Of a DNA stretch of 64,000 bases, positions 18,256 through 26,977 are shown in pieces (the first letter of the stretch is position 1; every line of letters starts with the position of its first letter). Source of the DNA: Metabacillus indicus LMG 22858. GTDB taxonomy: Bacteria; Bacillota; Bacilli; Bacillales; Bacillaceae. The notes beneath the pieces were generated by a model. That model worked only from the letters and a program-made list of their open reading frames with translations, searched no databases and had not been told where the DNA came from. The stretch is taken from assembly GCF_000708755.2 (NCBI RefSeq), contig NZ_JGVU02000002.1, positions 620,001-684,000 of the forward strand, written 5' to 3'. The translations under genes and the position numbers were made by a program.

Positions 18256-19061
18256 GCAAGCACCTCCTCAAGCTTTATGCGTTCTCTCAAATCTTTCGGT
18301 TCAAGATGATACAGTTCATTTAAAAACTCGATTTGAAAGCTGCCCGGTTCGAGTCTGTACAGCCTTTCTACTGCTGCTTCAGCAGCGCATCCATAGACAG
18401 CTGCAGCGGCAGCGGCGGCAAAAACATAGTCTTTTTCAATTGCACAAAACGCTCCGACAACTGAGCTTAACAAGCACCCTGTCCCAGTCACTTTTGTCTG
18501 AAGCTGGTGTCCGTTTTTGCAGCTGAATAGCCGTTCACCATCTGAAATATAGTCCGTTTTTCCTGTAATCACAACAACCGTCCTCAACTGCTTTGCAGCT
18601 TTAACGGCAAGCGCTGCAGCATCCCCTTCTCCTGCACCAGAATCGACCCCTTTTATTGCCCAGTTTTCACCTGCAAGACTTGCAACCTCTGCAGCATTGC
18701 CCCGGATTACGGCAATGTCCAGCTTTTCTGCAAGCATTTTAGCCGTCTCCGTTCTGTAAGGTGTTGCCCCTGAACCAACCGGATCTAAGATAACAGGAAC
18801 ATTGTGCTTATTGGCAGAAGCTCCGGCAATCAGCATCGACTCTACTATTCTTTCATCTAATGTACCGATATTCAGTACGACTGCACCCGCTATTTTTGCC
18901 ATATCCGCGACTTCTTCTTTCGCATAGGCCATGACGGGAGAAGCCCCAAGAGCAAGAAGCCCGTTTGCCGTAAAATTTGTCACGACCGTATTCGTTATGT
19001 TGTGCACTAGCGGGTTTTGTTCTCTTACATTCTCCAATACTAATTCTGCTTGAATGGACAT
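18252..19061 (-). CDS. thiM: Hydroxyethylthiazole kinase ThiM
   Basis: Phosphorylates 4-methyl-5-(2-hydroxyethyl)thiazole in thiazole salvage. The 269-residue protein opens with [13 protein letters not shown]-like block [19 protein letters not shown], then [40 protein letters not shown] and the phosphate loop [15 protein letters not shown]. The start at 19061 has GGAGGGG 8 nt upstream; the longer frame to 19145 runs into the riboswitch terminator. First gene of thiM-thiD-thiE, behind a TPP riboswitch, so the cell can salvage both thiamine halves here. Confidence 0.95.
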   Translation of the reverse strand: MSIQAELVLENVREQNPLVHNITNTVVTNFTANGLLALGASPVMAYAKEEVADMAKIAGAVVLNIGTLDERIVESMLIAGASANKHNVPVILDPVGSGATPYRTETAKMLAEKLDIAVIRGNAAEVASLAGENWAIKGVDSGAGEGDAAALAVKAAKQLRTVVVITGKTDYISDGERLFSCKNGHQLQTKVTGTGCLLSSVVGAFCAIEKDYVFAAAAAAAVYGCAAEAAVERLYRLEPGSFQIEFLNELYHLEPKDLRERIKLEEVLA

Positions 19062-19083
19062 GATCGTTTCCCCTCCAATTATA

Positions 19084-19112
19084 AATAAGCACTTTGCCGC
19101 GGCAAAGTGCTT
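19084..19112 (-). terminator. TPP riboswitch terminator hairpin
   Basis: A perfect palindrome, AAGCACTTTGCC followed by its complement, just downstream of the TPP aptamer on the minus strand, with TTATTTAT after it. It is the likely expression platform; the short U tract makes the exact mechanism uncertain. Confidence 0.75.
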
Positions 19113-19126
19113 ACAGGTATCCCTAT

Positions 19127-19212
19127 AATCTCCCTGCGCTGGCATTATCCAACAGGTTCATCCGGTCTGCAGCAGTTAGCCGCACTCTCAGCCTGATTCC
19201 ACAAGCTCCCGT
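19127..19212 (-). promoter_or_regulatory. TPP (THI-box) riboswitch controlling thiMDE
   Basis: On the minus strand: GGGAGC, then CTGAGAGTGCGGC, GACCGGATGAACCTG, TTGGATAATGCCAGCG and CAGGGAG, in the order of the TPP aptamer. By family knowledge thiamine pyrophosphate binding turns the operon off. Confidence 0.96.
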
Positions 19213-19263
19213 TTTGTTATGTACTTTGTTTCAAAGTCTACCCGTACAAGGGAGATTTTGCAA

Positions 19264-20385
19264 CTATTTATCTTGGACAGCTGCTTTCTTTTTCTTAAGC
19301 TGGTTTTTTAGCAGAAGAATAAAAAGGAGCAGCAGCGGAATTCCGAATTGAAATGGGAGATGAATATATTTAGGAACGATTTCAAGACCGGTTTTCGTAT
19401 GCTCTACTATGCTTTTATCCATAAAAAAGGTGGATGCGAATCCAGCTGAAAGGACCCCGTATACGAGGTGATTATTTTTTACCCTGGGCATAATCTCAGA
19501 CAGGCTTTTTATAGCGGCATAGCAGAGAAGCACCACTTTTATAAACCCTACAAAGAAAAAAACAATGACAGAAAGGATTTCGATATGCTGAAAAAAATCC
19601 AGCAAATCAATCGTTTCGATTGATTTAATGAGGGGATAGGAAAAATAGACCGCAATTTTCGCCCCTAGCATGCCGATGATGGATTCTGTTATGACAATAA
19701 TAATGAGACCGCTGAATACAACAGCCATCCATCCTCTTTTAAGCAAATAGGACTGATTATTCACAGCGGGAAAAATCATGAGGAATGCAATCAGTTCTCC
19801 GAACGGAAACGTTATTTTTGCCGGAAAAACAGATCCTATCACGGACCTCCAGTCAGGCTTTATAAGAGGTAGAACATTTGTCCATTCGAACATTGGGTTC
19901 AAAATGGTTATGAGAGTGGTCACAGCAATCATCATAATACTTCCGAAAAAGAGCAATTCCGATACTCTTGCAATCGCCTCTAATCCTAATATGCACGCAT
20001 AACCTGCCAGCAGAATGAAAACAAAACCAATGACCCAGGTTTCAATGTTGTAAAAAAGGACCGTGCTGATGAAAAACTCAAAATCTTTCACTACTCTCAT
20101 ACCGATATAAAGAAAATAGACTGCGTAAAGGCAAATGAAACAAGTCCCTATGCACTTGCCGAAACTTGTCTTCAAAAGCTCTGTAAAGGTTTTTCTCCTG
20201 GGATCGATGCTGAGAATCCATATATACAAAAAATAAATGACTATACCTGCCGCCATGGCTATCATATTTACAAGCCAGGCTTCTTCCTCAGCATCTAAAC
20301 TGAGGCCTACTACCACTGTGCTGCCTAAAAGAAAAAGAACCATTAAGGAAAAAACCTGATAGGGAGTAATCTGCTGATTCATCAT
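19264..20385 (-). CDS. GerAB-type spore germination permease
   Basis: A 373-residue integral membrane protein of the APC superfamily with about ten membrane spans. Family features are the opening ITPYQVFSLMVLFLLGSTVV, the block FGELIAFLMIFPAV near 195-208 and a basic C-terminus. In the GerA receptor this B subunit binds the germinant or conducts ions in the spore inner membrane. It is the last gene of the A-C-B operon, 23 nt after the C subunit. The germinant cannot be read from sequence. Confidence 0.93.
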   Translation of the reverse strand: MMNQQITPYQVFSLMVLFLLGSTVVVGLSLDAEEEAWLVNMIAMAAGIVIYFLYIWILSIDPRRKTFTELLKTSFGKCIGTCFICLYAVYFLYIGMRVVKDFEFFISTVLFYNIETWVIGFVFILLAGYACILGLEAIARVSELLFFGSIMMIAVTTLITILNPMFEWTNVLPLIKPDWRSVIGSVFPAKITFPFGELIAFLMIFPAVNNQSYLLKRGWMAVVFSGLIIIVITESIIGMLGAKIAVYFSYPLIKSIETIDLLDFFQHIEILSVIVFFFVGFIKVVLLCYAAIKSLSEIMPRVKNNHLVYGVLSAGFASTFFMDKSIVEHTKTGLEIVPKYIHLPFQFGIPLLLLFILLLKNQLKKKKAAVQDK

Positions 20386-20408
20386 TCATCATCCTTTGCA
20401 TGAAAGGG

Positions 20409-21578
20409 TTACGGTATCCTGTTCACATCTCCAATATCTTCAATCTTCAAATCCACTTCTACTTCTACCGGTACCTCAGGATATAGTTCTTTCCACTTCT
20501 TGTTGATTTCCTGAAATTTATATGGGTTTCTCAAGTAGACTTCTTTTAGAAAGCCAATAAAGTCATTATTTTCTTCCTGACTTCTGGCAATCAGTCCTGC
20601 CATCTCACTCTTTAAGAATGCTTCAGTCTTTGATTCTAAATAAGGAAGATCATTCTTGTTGCAAGTGCTTTCAAACAATTCACCCTTCATCTTCCGTTTG
20701 ACTTGAAATGAGACCATTCCGTTATTGTATACTGGTTTTACGCTGGTTTTTGACTTTTTAATGTGTACGGTAAAAAAACCAGCTCCGCATTTAGTCTCAA
20801 TCGTCGCTTTTTTTGTATTGTTGGTAAAACCAAGAAAAATCTTGCTCTCATCCCTGCTTAAATAACCAGCAAGCTTGTCTTTTTTAAAATAAGCCATTCC
20901 GTTCAGGATCAAAAGTACCTCCGGCTCAGGTGAAGAAACGTTCTCTTGTGAGGAGCCTATCTCCTGATCACTGCTCAGAGTAACATAAGGAAGCGCTGTT
21001 GCTTTTATATTTCTGAGAAGATCGTTCATCACTTTAACAGGATATACACTTGCCGCAGATCCAAGATTTAATTCATTGCTATGGACAACGTCGTTGATTC
21101 TTTTAGAAGAGACTTTTTCTGCCGGGGTAATGGTCTTTAAAATTTTGCTTGCCGGATAATCTTTTGTGACCATAATTTTTATGCTTGAGGAAATCTCAGA
21201 TTCTGTCAGAAACAAGGCCAGTATCTCATGAATACCTTTTTCTCTTGCTGTTTGTTCTCCAATGACAATCAATTCGGCGCTGTCGAGAAAAATTTTCTTT
21301 GGATTGCGGTTTAGAATGTTTTTAACTGCCTGAGAAATGGTTCTGCCTGATTGCTGGTAGATAATTGAACCAGGAACTTCTCCTGCTGAATCAGGTTTAG
21401 CTGCAGTATTGATCATCTGAAGTGTTACCTCATACCCTTCATCACTGGTATCAATTCCTATCGCACTGACGATAGAGATCGATTTAATCAAAGTGTCCTC
21501 TACATTCTTTGAAATAACCACACTTGAACCAAGAGTAAGAATGACGAAAAATATAAGTCCCCATGCTTTTCTCTTCAT
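20409..21578 (-). CDS. GerAC-type germination receptor subunit lacking the lipobox cysteine
   Basis: A 389-residue GerC-family protein: hydrophobic export signal (residues 5-23), N-terminal domain with the family block IVSAIGIDTSDEGYEVTLQM, domain 2 near SSSIKIMVTKDYPASKIL, and the C-terminal domain ending YPEVPVEVEVDLKIEDIGDVN. Family members are lipoproteins with an LxGC lipobox followed by W. Here the equivalent stretch reads LTLGSSVVIS; codons are GGT TCA AGT, so there is no Cys. The protein may be unlipidated and held by its signal as an anchor. It sits 10 nt after the A subunit and 23 nt before the B subunit. Confidence 0.9.
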   Translation of the reverse strand: MKRKAWGLIFFVILTLGSSVVISKNVEDTLIKSISIVSAIGIDTSDEGYEVTLQMINTAAKPDSAGEVPGSIIYQQSGRTISQAVKNILNRNPKKIFLDSAELIVIGEQTAREKGIHEILALFLTESEISSSIKIMVTKDYPASKILKTITPAEKVSSKRINDVVHSNELNLGSAASVYPVKVMNDLLRNIKATALPYVTLSSDQEIGSSQENVSSPEPEVLLILNGMAYFKKDKLAGYLSRDESKIFLGFTNNTKKATIETKCGAGFFTVHIKKSKTSVKPVYNNGMVSFQVKRKMKGELFESTCNKNDLPYLESKTEAFLKSEMAGLIARSQEENNDFIGFLKEVYLRNPYKFQEINKKWKELYPEVPVEVEVDLKIEDIGDVNRIP

Positions 21579-21588
21579 CGCGTCCTCC

Positions 21589-23067
21589 TTACTTGTTTTT
21601 CAGCTGGTCTTTTTCTTCTTTAGTAAAGGTCTTCTTATTATTCAGCTGTTCATACATGGGTACCCTGAATGCAGCGTCCTTTTGATCTCCAGGCTTAAAA
21701 GGAGCAAACGGAGCAAGATAAGGCACCCCGAATGATCTTGATGAAGATAGCTGAAGCAGATAATACATGATTCCTGCAATAATGCCGAAAAACCCTAAAA
21801 CAGACGCCAGAAACATAAATACAACAGTCAACTTTTGAGAAACAGTCGCAAGAGAATAGACCGGAATGATGCTTGAAAAGATGTAAGAGGCACTTAATAC
21901 AACAAGCGTAAAAGGCTGAACAAGATAAGCTTCAACCGCAGATTGCCCAAGGACAATGGCCGCAAAAACAGTGACCGTAAACACAACGGATTGCGGAAGT
22001 CTAAGCGAACTTTCCGTAATAATCAGGATCAGAAAATAAAAGACGATGGTCTCAACTACTGTCGGAGCAGGCACAAGTTCCCTCTGTGTGACAATTCCAA
22101 CGAGCAGATTAGTCGGAATCAGACCTGGATGATAAATCGTAAACGCAATATACAGGGCTGGAAGCAGGATGGCTAAACAATAAATCAACATCCGTGAGAA
22201 CCTTTTTGCCATAATCTTTTTCGTCAAAAAATAATAATCATCCGGCGACTGAAAAAGCTGTACAAACACAGTCGGCAGCGTGACTACAAACGGCGTCCCG
22301 TCAACGATGAGAGCAATCCTCCCTTCCATAAGTTCACTGCAGACAACGTCCGGTCTGTCCGTTGAAAGAGTCAGGGGGAAAATGGAGTTTGAAGATTTTT
22401 GCAGCGTTTCTTCAAGATAATTCGAGTCAAGAATCACGTCCATTTTTATAGAGGAAAGCTCCTCTTTCAGCTCTTTTATGATTTCCTTGTCGGCTTTTCC
22501 TTCCATATAAATGATGCAGATTTTAGTTGTAGAATTGATTTCCGGTGACTCTATTCTTAGTGAAGGATTTCTGATCACCTTTCTGATTAATGCCGTATTT
22601 GAAGAAATATCTTCGTTAAATCCGATGTCGGGTCCTTTCAGAGTCCGCTGAGCTTTCGGGTTTGAAATACTCCTCTCAGGAAACTTGTCCGTTCCGGCTG
22701 TAATACAGCTCGACTGACCTTCTAAAAGAATGACAGTATTGCCAAAAAGCAGCTCATTTACTGCATCATTCATGTCTGTTGTTATCCTGGTGTCCTTCAG
22801 AGCTATAACATGATCCAGGAGGAAATCGACGGTATCATCTGCTGCCTGGGCCTTTTCTGCATCAAAGGAAGCAAGTGATGGAAGAATCAGCTCCTCCAGC
22901 TGTTTGTTTTCAACAATCGTGCTGATATATACGATTAAAAAAGTAAATCCGTTATTTTTCATTTCTTTAAATTTTAAATCCGAACTGTTACCCAGCTTCT
23001 CACAAATCAGCAATTTGCCGGCATGCAGGGATTGGGGTATCTTTTCAGGAGCAACCATTTTTGACAT
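21589..23067 (-). CDS. GerAA-type spore germination receptor subunit
   Basis: A 492-residue GerA-family protein. A soluble N-terminal domain (residues 1-285) carries the family blocks STDRPDVVCSELMEGRIALIVDGTPF near 240-265; the membrane half (290-440) carries VTQRELVPAPTVVE and SLRLPQSVVFTV, followed by four or five spans and a basic tail. It is the first gene of the receptor operon, in the order A-C-B known from gerK of B. subtilis. GAGGGA lies 8 nt from the ATG. A CATACTA sequence at 23090-23096 fits a sigma-G -10 element, but no convincing -35 was seen. Confidence 0.93.
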   Translation of the reverse strand: MSKMVAPEKIPQSLHAGKLLICEKLGNSSDLKFKEMKNNGFTFLIVYISTIVENKQLEELILPSLASFDAEKAQAADDTVDFLLDHVIALKDTRITTDMNDAVNELLFGNTVILLEGQSSCITAGTDKFPERSISNPKAQRTLKGPDIGFNEDISSNTALIRKVIRNPSLRIESPEINSTTKICIIYMEGKADKEIIKELKEELSSIKMDVILDSNYLEETLQKSSNSIFPLTLSTDRPDVVCSELMEGRIALIVDGTPFVVTLPTVFVQLFQSPDDYYFLTKKIMAKRFSRMLIYCLAILLPALYIAFTIYHPGLIPTNLLVGIVTQRELVPAPTVVETIVFYFLILIITESSLRLPQSVVFTVTVFAAIVLGQSAVEAYLVQPFTLVVLSASYIFSSIIPVYSLATVSQKLTVVFMFLASVLGFFGIIAGIMYYLLQLSSSRSFGVPYLAPFAPFKPGDQKDAAFRVPMYEQLNNKKTFTKEEKDQLKNK

Positions 23068-23124
23068 GCGCAGTCCCTCAATTTCAATTTAGTATGGATT
23101 AATATTCCTTAAATTCCCCTTGAG

Positions 23125-23163
23125 TATACGCAAAAAGGACCCCGCAGCATGCGGAGTCCTTCC
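23125..23163 (-). terminator. Terminator upstream of the transporter gene's 3' neighbour
   Basis: GGACTCCGC pairs with GCGGGGTCC (one mismatch-tolerant wobble) with T5 on the minus side. It follows the stop of the symporter gene and insulates the ger operon. Confidence 0.85.
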
Positions 23164-23173
23164 TTCCCATTAC

Positions 23174-24526
23174 TTATAACAGCTTCCAAACACCCAATAC
23201 ATCAAGCAATACAAGGAAAATGGCAATTGGCGCCACGTACCTCATAAGCAGGAACCACACATTGAACAGTCCTTTGGATAACGAAGATCCTTTAGAGAGC
23301 TCTTCATAAAGAGCTGATTTTTTCATTTTCAGCGGAACAAATATAGATATAAGCAGGGCTCCCACAGGCATCAGGATGTTACTGACCAGATAATCCGCCG
23401 CATCAAAAATGGATTTGCCGAAAATGCTTACTTCACTCCAGACCCCAAATGATAGGGCAGACGGTATACCTACTGCAAAGATAAGAAGCCCGATTGTCCA
23501 TGACCATTTTGTCCGTTTCTCAGCGTCTCCCTTTGATAACACAGATACAATGATTTCAAGCATAGAAAAAGCCGAAGTTAAGGATGCAAACAGGAAAAGC
23601 AGGAGGAATGCCGCAAAGAATACCATTCCAAATGCCATTTGATTAAATACGGTCGGCAGTACGTTAAAGAGCAGCACCGGACCGGCATCAGGCTTCAGGC
23701 CGAAGGAAAAGACGGCCGGGAAGATCGCAAGCCCTGCAAGAACAACAATAAAGATGTTCATTCCGACAATCGAAAACGCAGATTGAGGCAGATTGGACTC
23801 TTTTGATAAATAAGAGCTGTACGTTACCATAACGGACACACCTACACTTAGGGTGAAAAAGGATTGCCCCAGTGCTGCCAGAATGGTTTCCGACGTTAAT
23901 TTTGAAAAATCAGGCTGAAACAAAAAGCGGACTCCCTCCATCGCACCGTCTAAAGTAAGCGAACGGAAAATCAGTACGATAAACAAAAGAAATAAAACCG
24001 GCATCATAACTTTACTAGTGCGCTCAATTCCTTTTTGGACCCCTTTTGCAACAACCGCAATGGTTATTGCCATGAAGACAAAGTGCGCTCCGACGCTTAG
24101 TACGGGATCAGTGATCGTTTCCCCGAACAGCTGCCCATACTGCTCCTGACTGAGTCCGTTTAAATCTCCTGTCAGTGTTTTTACGAGGTAGAGAATAATC
24201 CATCCTCCAATGACACTATAAAATGACAGCAGAATAAAACAGGTTATCATTCCTAAATAACCGACAGAAAACCATTTTGTTCCCGGCGCGATTGCTTTAT
24301 ATGACTGGATCGCATCTTTCTGAGTGCTTCTTCCGACCGCAAATTCTGCCAGGAGCAATGGCAAGCCAAGCAATAATGTGAAGAGAAGGAATATAAAAAA
24401 GAAGGCTCCCCCTCCGCTGACTCCGGCTATATACGGGAATTTCCATATTGCCCCAAGTCCGATTGCTGATCCTGCTGCAGCTAAAATAAAACCCAGTTTT
24501 GAAGACCACTGCTGTTGTTCTCTCAT
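23174..24526 (-). CDS. Sodium-dependent amino-acid transporter (NSS/SNF family)
   Basis: A 450-residue LeuT-fold symporter. Span 1 carries the family sodium/substrate site [17 protein letters not shown] and is followed by [12 protein letters not shown]; about eleven spans are visible, as in bacterial MhsT-type members. Close bacterial homologues import hydrophobic or aromatic amino acids with Na+. A T-box leader lies immediately upstream and its specifier loop reads as a Phe codon, which suggests phenylalanine uptake. A terminator follows the stop codon. The substrate is inferred from the leader, not from binding-site residues. Confidence 0.92.
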   Translation of the reverse strand: MREQQQWSSKLGFILAAAGSAIGLGAIWKFPYIAGVSGGGAFFFIFLLFTLLLGLPLLLAEFAVGRSTQKDAIQSYKAIAPGTKWFSVGYLGMITCFILLSFYSVIGGWIILYLVKTLTGDLNGLSQEQYGQLFGETITDPVLSVGAHFVFMAITIAVVAKGVQKGIERTSKVMMPVLFLLFIVLIFRSLTLDGAMEGVRFLFQPDFSKLTSETILAALGQSFFTLSVGVSVMVTYSSYLSKESNLPQSAFSIVGMNIFIVVLAGLAIFPAVFSFGLKPDAGPVLLFNVLPTVFNQMAFGMVFFAAFLLLFLFASLTSAFSMLEIIVSVLSKGDAEKRTKWSWTIGLLIFAVGIPSALSFGVWSEVSIFGKSIFDAADYLVSNILMPVGALLISIFVPLKMKKSALYEELSKGSSLSKGLFNVWFLLMRYVAPIAIFLVLLDVLGVWKLL

Positions 24527-24564
24527 TATGCACCTCTCATGATTGTGTCTTATATTAATGAAAA

Positions 24565-24815
24565 CGCAAAAAAGCCGCCCCCTGTGTGTAGGGGCGACTG
24601 TTCATCGCGGTACCACCCTAGTTGAGAATACTTCTTCTCCGGCTCTTAAGTCGATATCGGGACAACCCGCTCATTCCTTCCGTCAGGTCGAAACAAAAAC
24701 TCAGGGACCGAAATTCATACGCATTGTGTGTACTGACTTTCACCTAGCGTCAGCTCTCTATAACAGGGACAATGCGATTACTGTGTTTCCCATCAACGTT
24801 ACGCTCCATTAATTT
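24565..24815 (-). promoter_or_regulatory. T-box riboswitch (probable tRNA-Phe sensor) with terminator
   Basis: The minus strand carries the T-box proper AGGGTGGTACCGCG (plus 24606-24619), followed by the terminator GTCGCCCC...GGGGGCGGC and T6 (24568-24600). Stem I is closed by CGCATTGT/ACAATGCG. The opposite internal loop shows AGTA facing GAA, the usual loop-E pair, and the codon after GAA reads TTT (or TTC one base on); both mean Phe. The T-box UGGU matches a tRNA with discriminator A. Uncharged tRNA-Phe should allow transporter expression. Confidence 0.9.
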
Positions 24816-24880
24816 ATAGATAATTTAAACATCTCATGACTGCTGATGTCAACCTGTTTTTTTAAAAATGGAACCTGTCC

Positions 24881-25147
24881 TCACTCATCATATAGGTCAG
24901 GCTCATTAAAGACAGTCAGCACTTTTGATGCGCAGTTCAGCTTGCAGTCGAGGTTCCAGACGGTTTTTTTGAAGCATATTACTTCCGGGCTCTCAAGGTA
25001 AAACTTTAAGAGGACGTCGGCTTCGGCATCGATAATTGCATAATTTTCCCTGCTTTTGAACAGCTCAAAATCCTTGTGCATCACAAGCTTCCAGCCGTCG
25101 CTCAGCGGAAATTCCTTAAAATCCTTAGTGAACTTTTTCAAATTCAT
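24881..25147 (-). CDS. Hypothetical protein, 88 residues
   Basis: No family recognised. The small, roughly neutral soluble protein begins MNLKKFTKDFKEFPLSDGWK and has no signal or membrane segment; two cysteines lie close together near residue 68 in WNLDCKLNCAS. The start at 25147 is chosen because GGGGAGG lies 8 to 9 nt upstream; the frame extends to 25189 without a better site. It stands alone between the T-box leader and a candidate RNA gene. Confidence 0.6.
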   Translation of the reverse strand: MNLKKFTKDFKEFPLSDGWKLVMHKDFELFKSRENYAIIDAEADVLLKFYLESPEVICFKKTVWNLDCKLNCASKVLTVFNEPDLYDE

Positions 25148-25191
25148 GAAGCCCTGCCTCCCCTGCAATGATGTCATTTTAAAAATCATCC

Positions 25192-25220
25192 TTGTTTCTT
25201 TTCTTCATGCATGGTATATT
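25192..25220 (+). promoter_or_regulatory. Sigma-A-like promoter for the candidate RNA
   Basis: TTGTTT at 25192-25197 and TATATT at 25215-25220 with exactly 17 bp between them. Predicted start is near 25227. Confidence 0.6.
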
Positions 25221-25226
25221 ACTAGA

Positions 25227-25347
25227 GCGATGAGCTGAATTGTGTAAGTCGAAGAACATGCGGAACTTCCGCACACATGATGTGGCATGTGGTTCTTCGC
25301 CTCAATACGCAAGGAGACGACTGGTTTACCAGCGTCTCCTTTTCTAT
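25227..25347 (+). ncRNA. Candidate structured non-coding RNA, about 120 nt
   Basis: A promoter-like element precedes and a strong terminator ends this unit, and no plus-strand gene follows. The RNA can fold into a junction: CGAAGAAC (25250 region) pairs with GTTCTTCG, enclosing GCGG-AACTT-CCGC and CACAT-G-ATGTG hairpins, and ends in the terminator stem GGAGACG/CGTCTCC. There is no ribosome site with an open frame inside. No known RNA family was recognised. It could be a trans-acting small RNA. Confidence 0.5.
25310..25347 (+). terminator. Terminator of the candidate RNA
   Basis: AAGGAGACG and CTGGT pair with ACCAG and CGTCTCCTT across a 2- to 4-nt loop; TTTTCTATTTT follows on the plus strand. 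The minus-strand side lacks a T run, so it mainly serves plus-strand transcription. Confidence 0.85.
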
Positions 25348-25348
25348 T

Positions 25349-26014
25349 TTATTCCCCCTTGCTCTTGCTCAGCATCCATTTGTACAGCTCAGGATCATTG
25401 TATGCCTGGACCCATGAATCATGCTTGACCCCAGGATATGAGGTGAATGCTGCGGTTCCGCCCGCATGCCGGATAGCATTGACCATATCAACACTTTCTT
25501 TTATTGGAATCACGTCATCGTCTTCTCCGTGAAAAATCCAGACAGGGAGATCTTTCAGAAGGCCTGCTTTCTCAGGGCAGCCGCCTCCGCATACTGCAGC
25601 CAGCGCTGCGAATGTTTCCGGCATTCTTCCTGCTAGTTCAAAAGCTCCATATGCCCCCATGCTCATGCCCGTCAAATAGATGCGGCTCTTATCGACTCTG
25701 TAAGTCTCCACAACCTCTTCCAGCAAAGCTTGCGCCCCGTCGAGTTCCATAATCCAGTTCGACCTTCTCGCCGTGGATACCGGACATTGAGGAGCGAGCA
25801 GGATGAAGGGAAAATCTTCTCTGTCTGCCACCTCCGGAAGCCCTATTTTTCTGACGTCTTCAGGATTTGTGCCCCGTTCGCCCGCGCCATGCAGAAACAG
25901 AACTAGCGGCACTTCATCGGTCCCTTCTTCATATCCTTCAGGAAGCTTCAGTAAATATGATAGCTTTGCCTCAATTTTTTTCGTGATTGTTTTTTCAAAT
26001 ACTCCGGATTTCAT
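25349..26014 (-). CDS. Alpha/beta hydrolase, carboxylesterase/prolyl-oligopeptidase-like
   Basis: A 221-residue single-domain hydrolase without signal peptide. The oxyanion block is LHGAGERG (residues 41-48), nucleophile Ser118 is in GMSMGAYG, the acid is Asp in HGEDDDVIP (163-170) and the base His198 in VKHDSW. The layout is that of the phospholipase/carboxylesterase and PHB-depolymerase-like esterases. The substrate is unknown. It stands alone, with yidC2 upstream and the candidate RNA on the other strand downstream. Confidence 0.85.
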   Translation of the reverse strand: MKSGVFEKTITKKIEAKLSYLLKLPEGYEEGTDEVPLVLFLHGAGERGTNPEDVRKIGLPEVADREDFPFILLAPQCPVSTARRSNWIMELDGAQALLEEVVETYRVDKSRIYLTGMSMGAYGAFELAGRMPETFAALAAVCGGGCPEKAGLLKDLPVWIFHGEDDDVIPIKESVDMVNAIRHAGGTAAFTSYPGVKHDSWVQAYNDPELYKWMLSKSKGE

Positions 26015-26089
26015 CTGCTATAACCCCTTTTTTAATCATCTTCTACATACATTCTTCTTTTCATGGCCAAATCCTTTTTTGAACAGATG

Positions 26090-26126
26090 AAAAAAGACCG
26101 GAGATCAAAGTCTCCGGTCTTATCTT
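26090..26126 (-). terminator. Terminator of yidC2
   Basis: GACCGGAGACTTTGATCTCCGGTC hairpin followed by T6 on the minus strand, 20 nt after the insertase stop codon. Confidence 0.92.
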
Positions 26127-26146
26127 GAAGAATATTCGTTTTAGTA

Positions 26147-26977
26147 TTAAACGGGTGCTTCTGCTTTCCTGTTTCTGCTGCTGTCTGCATGAAACAATTT
26201 TTTCGTCAGGAGAGTCTGCAAAATGACAAACATCCCTCCGATGGTCCAGTAAAGCGGAAGAGCTGCCGGTGCTGTCAGCGAGAACATGCCGATCATGACA
26301 GGCGACAAATAGCTGAACATGGCCATTTGTTTTTTCTGCGCTTCTTCAAGACCGACGAGCGATACTCTTGCCTGAAGAAAATAGATGCCTGCTGCGAGAA
26401 GTGTCAGGACAAGGTTCGGACTGCCGAGGTTAAACCATAAAAAGGAATGCTGGGCAATTTCAGGCGTTCTCTGAATGGCATAATAAAACCCGGTTAAGAA
26501 CGGAAGCTGAATGAGAAGCGGCAGACATCCGCCAAGTGCAGCAAGCGGATTGATCTGGTGCTTCTGATACACTTTCATCGTTTCCTGCTGCAGTTTCGTC
26601 TTTGTTTCTGCATCTTTTGCTTTTTTCATTTTCTCCTGAATAACTGAAAGCTCAGGCTGCGCCTTTGCCATCTTCCCCTTCATGTGCATTTGGTCTTTCG
26701 ACTGTTTAAGGGCAAATGGAAGAAGAACGAACCGGATCATCAACGTTACGAGAATGATTGAAAGCCCGTAGCTTCCCTGAAACCATTCGGCAAACGTTTT
26801 TAAAAGCAGTGAAAACGGATAAACAAAATAGTGATTAAAAAAGCCCGGGGTAACGCTCGTTATTTCCTGAATGCCACCGGTGCCTGCCTGCTGGCAGCCG
26901 CTCAAAAGAATAAGCAGGCCTATTCCAAGCAGTGCAAGGAATACGTTCCGAGAGGTGAATGCAGATTTCTTTTCCAT
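26147..26977 (-). CDS. yidC: Membrane protein insertase YidC2 (YqjG-like)
   Basis: A 276-residue Oxa1/YidC insertase. The signal ends in lipobox LLSGC (Cys28). Five spans follow; the hydrophilic-groove arginine is in LMIRFVLLPF (near residue 82), and NPLAALGGCLPLLIQLPFLTGFY is the family block. Spore-former genomes usually have two copies: YidC1/SpoIIIJ next to rnpA and YidC2/YqjG elsewhere. There is no rnpA or jag here, so this is the YqjG type. In B. subtilis this copy is induced through the arrest peptide MifM, and a MifM-like leader ORF lies upstream here. AAGGAGGA is 6 nt from the ATG and sits in a hairpin. Confidence 0.95.
   Translation of the reverse strand: MEKKSAFTSRNVFLALLGIGLLILLSGCQQAGTGGIQEITSVTPGFFNHYFVYPFSLLLKTFAEWFQGSYGLSIILVTLMIRFVLLPFALKQSKDQMHMKGKMAKAQPELSVIQEKMKKAKDAETKTKLQQETMKVYQKHQINPLAALGGCLPLLIQLPFLTGFYYAIQRTPEIAQHSFLWFNLGSPNLVLTLLAAGIYFLQARVSLVGLEEAQKKQMAMFSYLSPVMIGMFSLTAPAALPLYWTIGGMFVILQTLLTKKLFHADSSRNRKAEAPV

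Noticed and set aside
23068-23124. Sigma-G promoter of the germination operon
   Set aside because: CATACTA fits a -10 element, but no acceptable -35 is found at 17-18 bp, so it is only mentioned in the gene entry.
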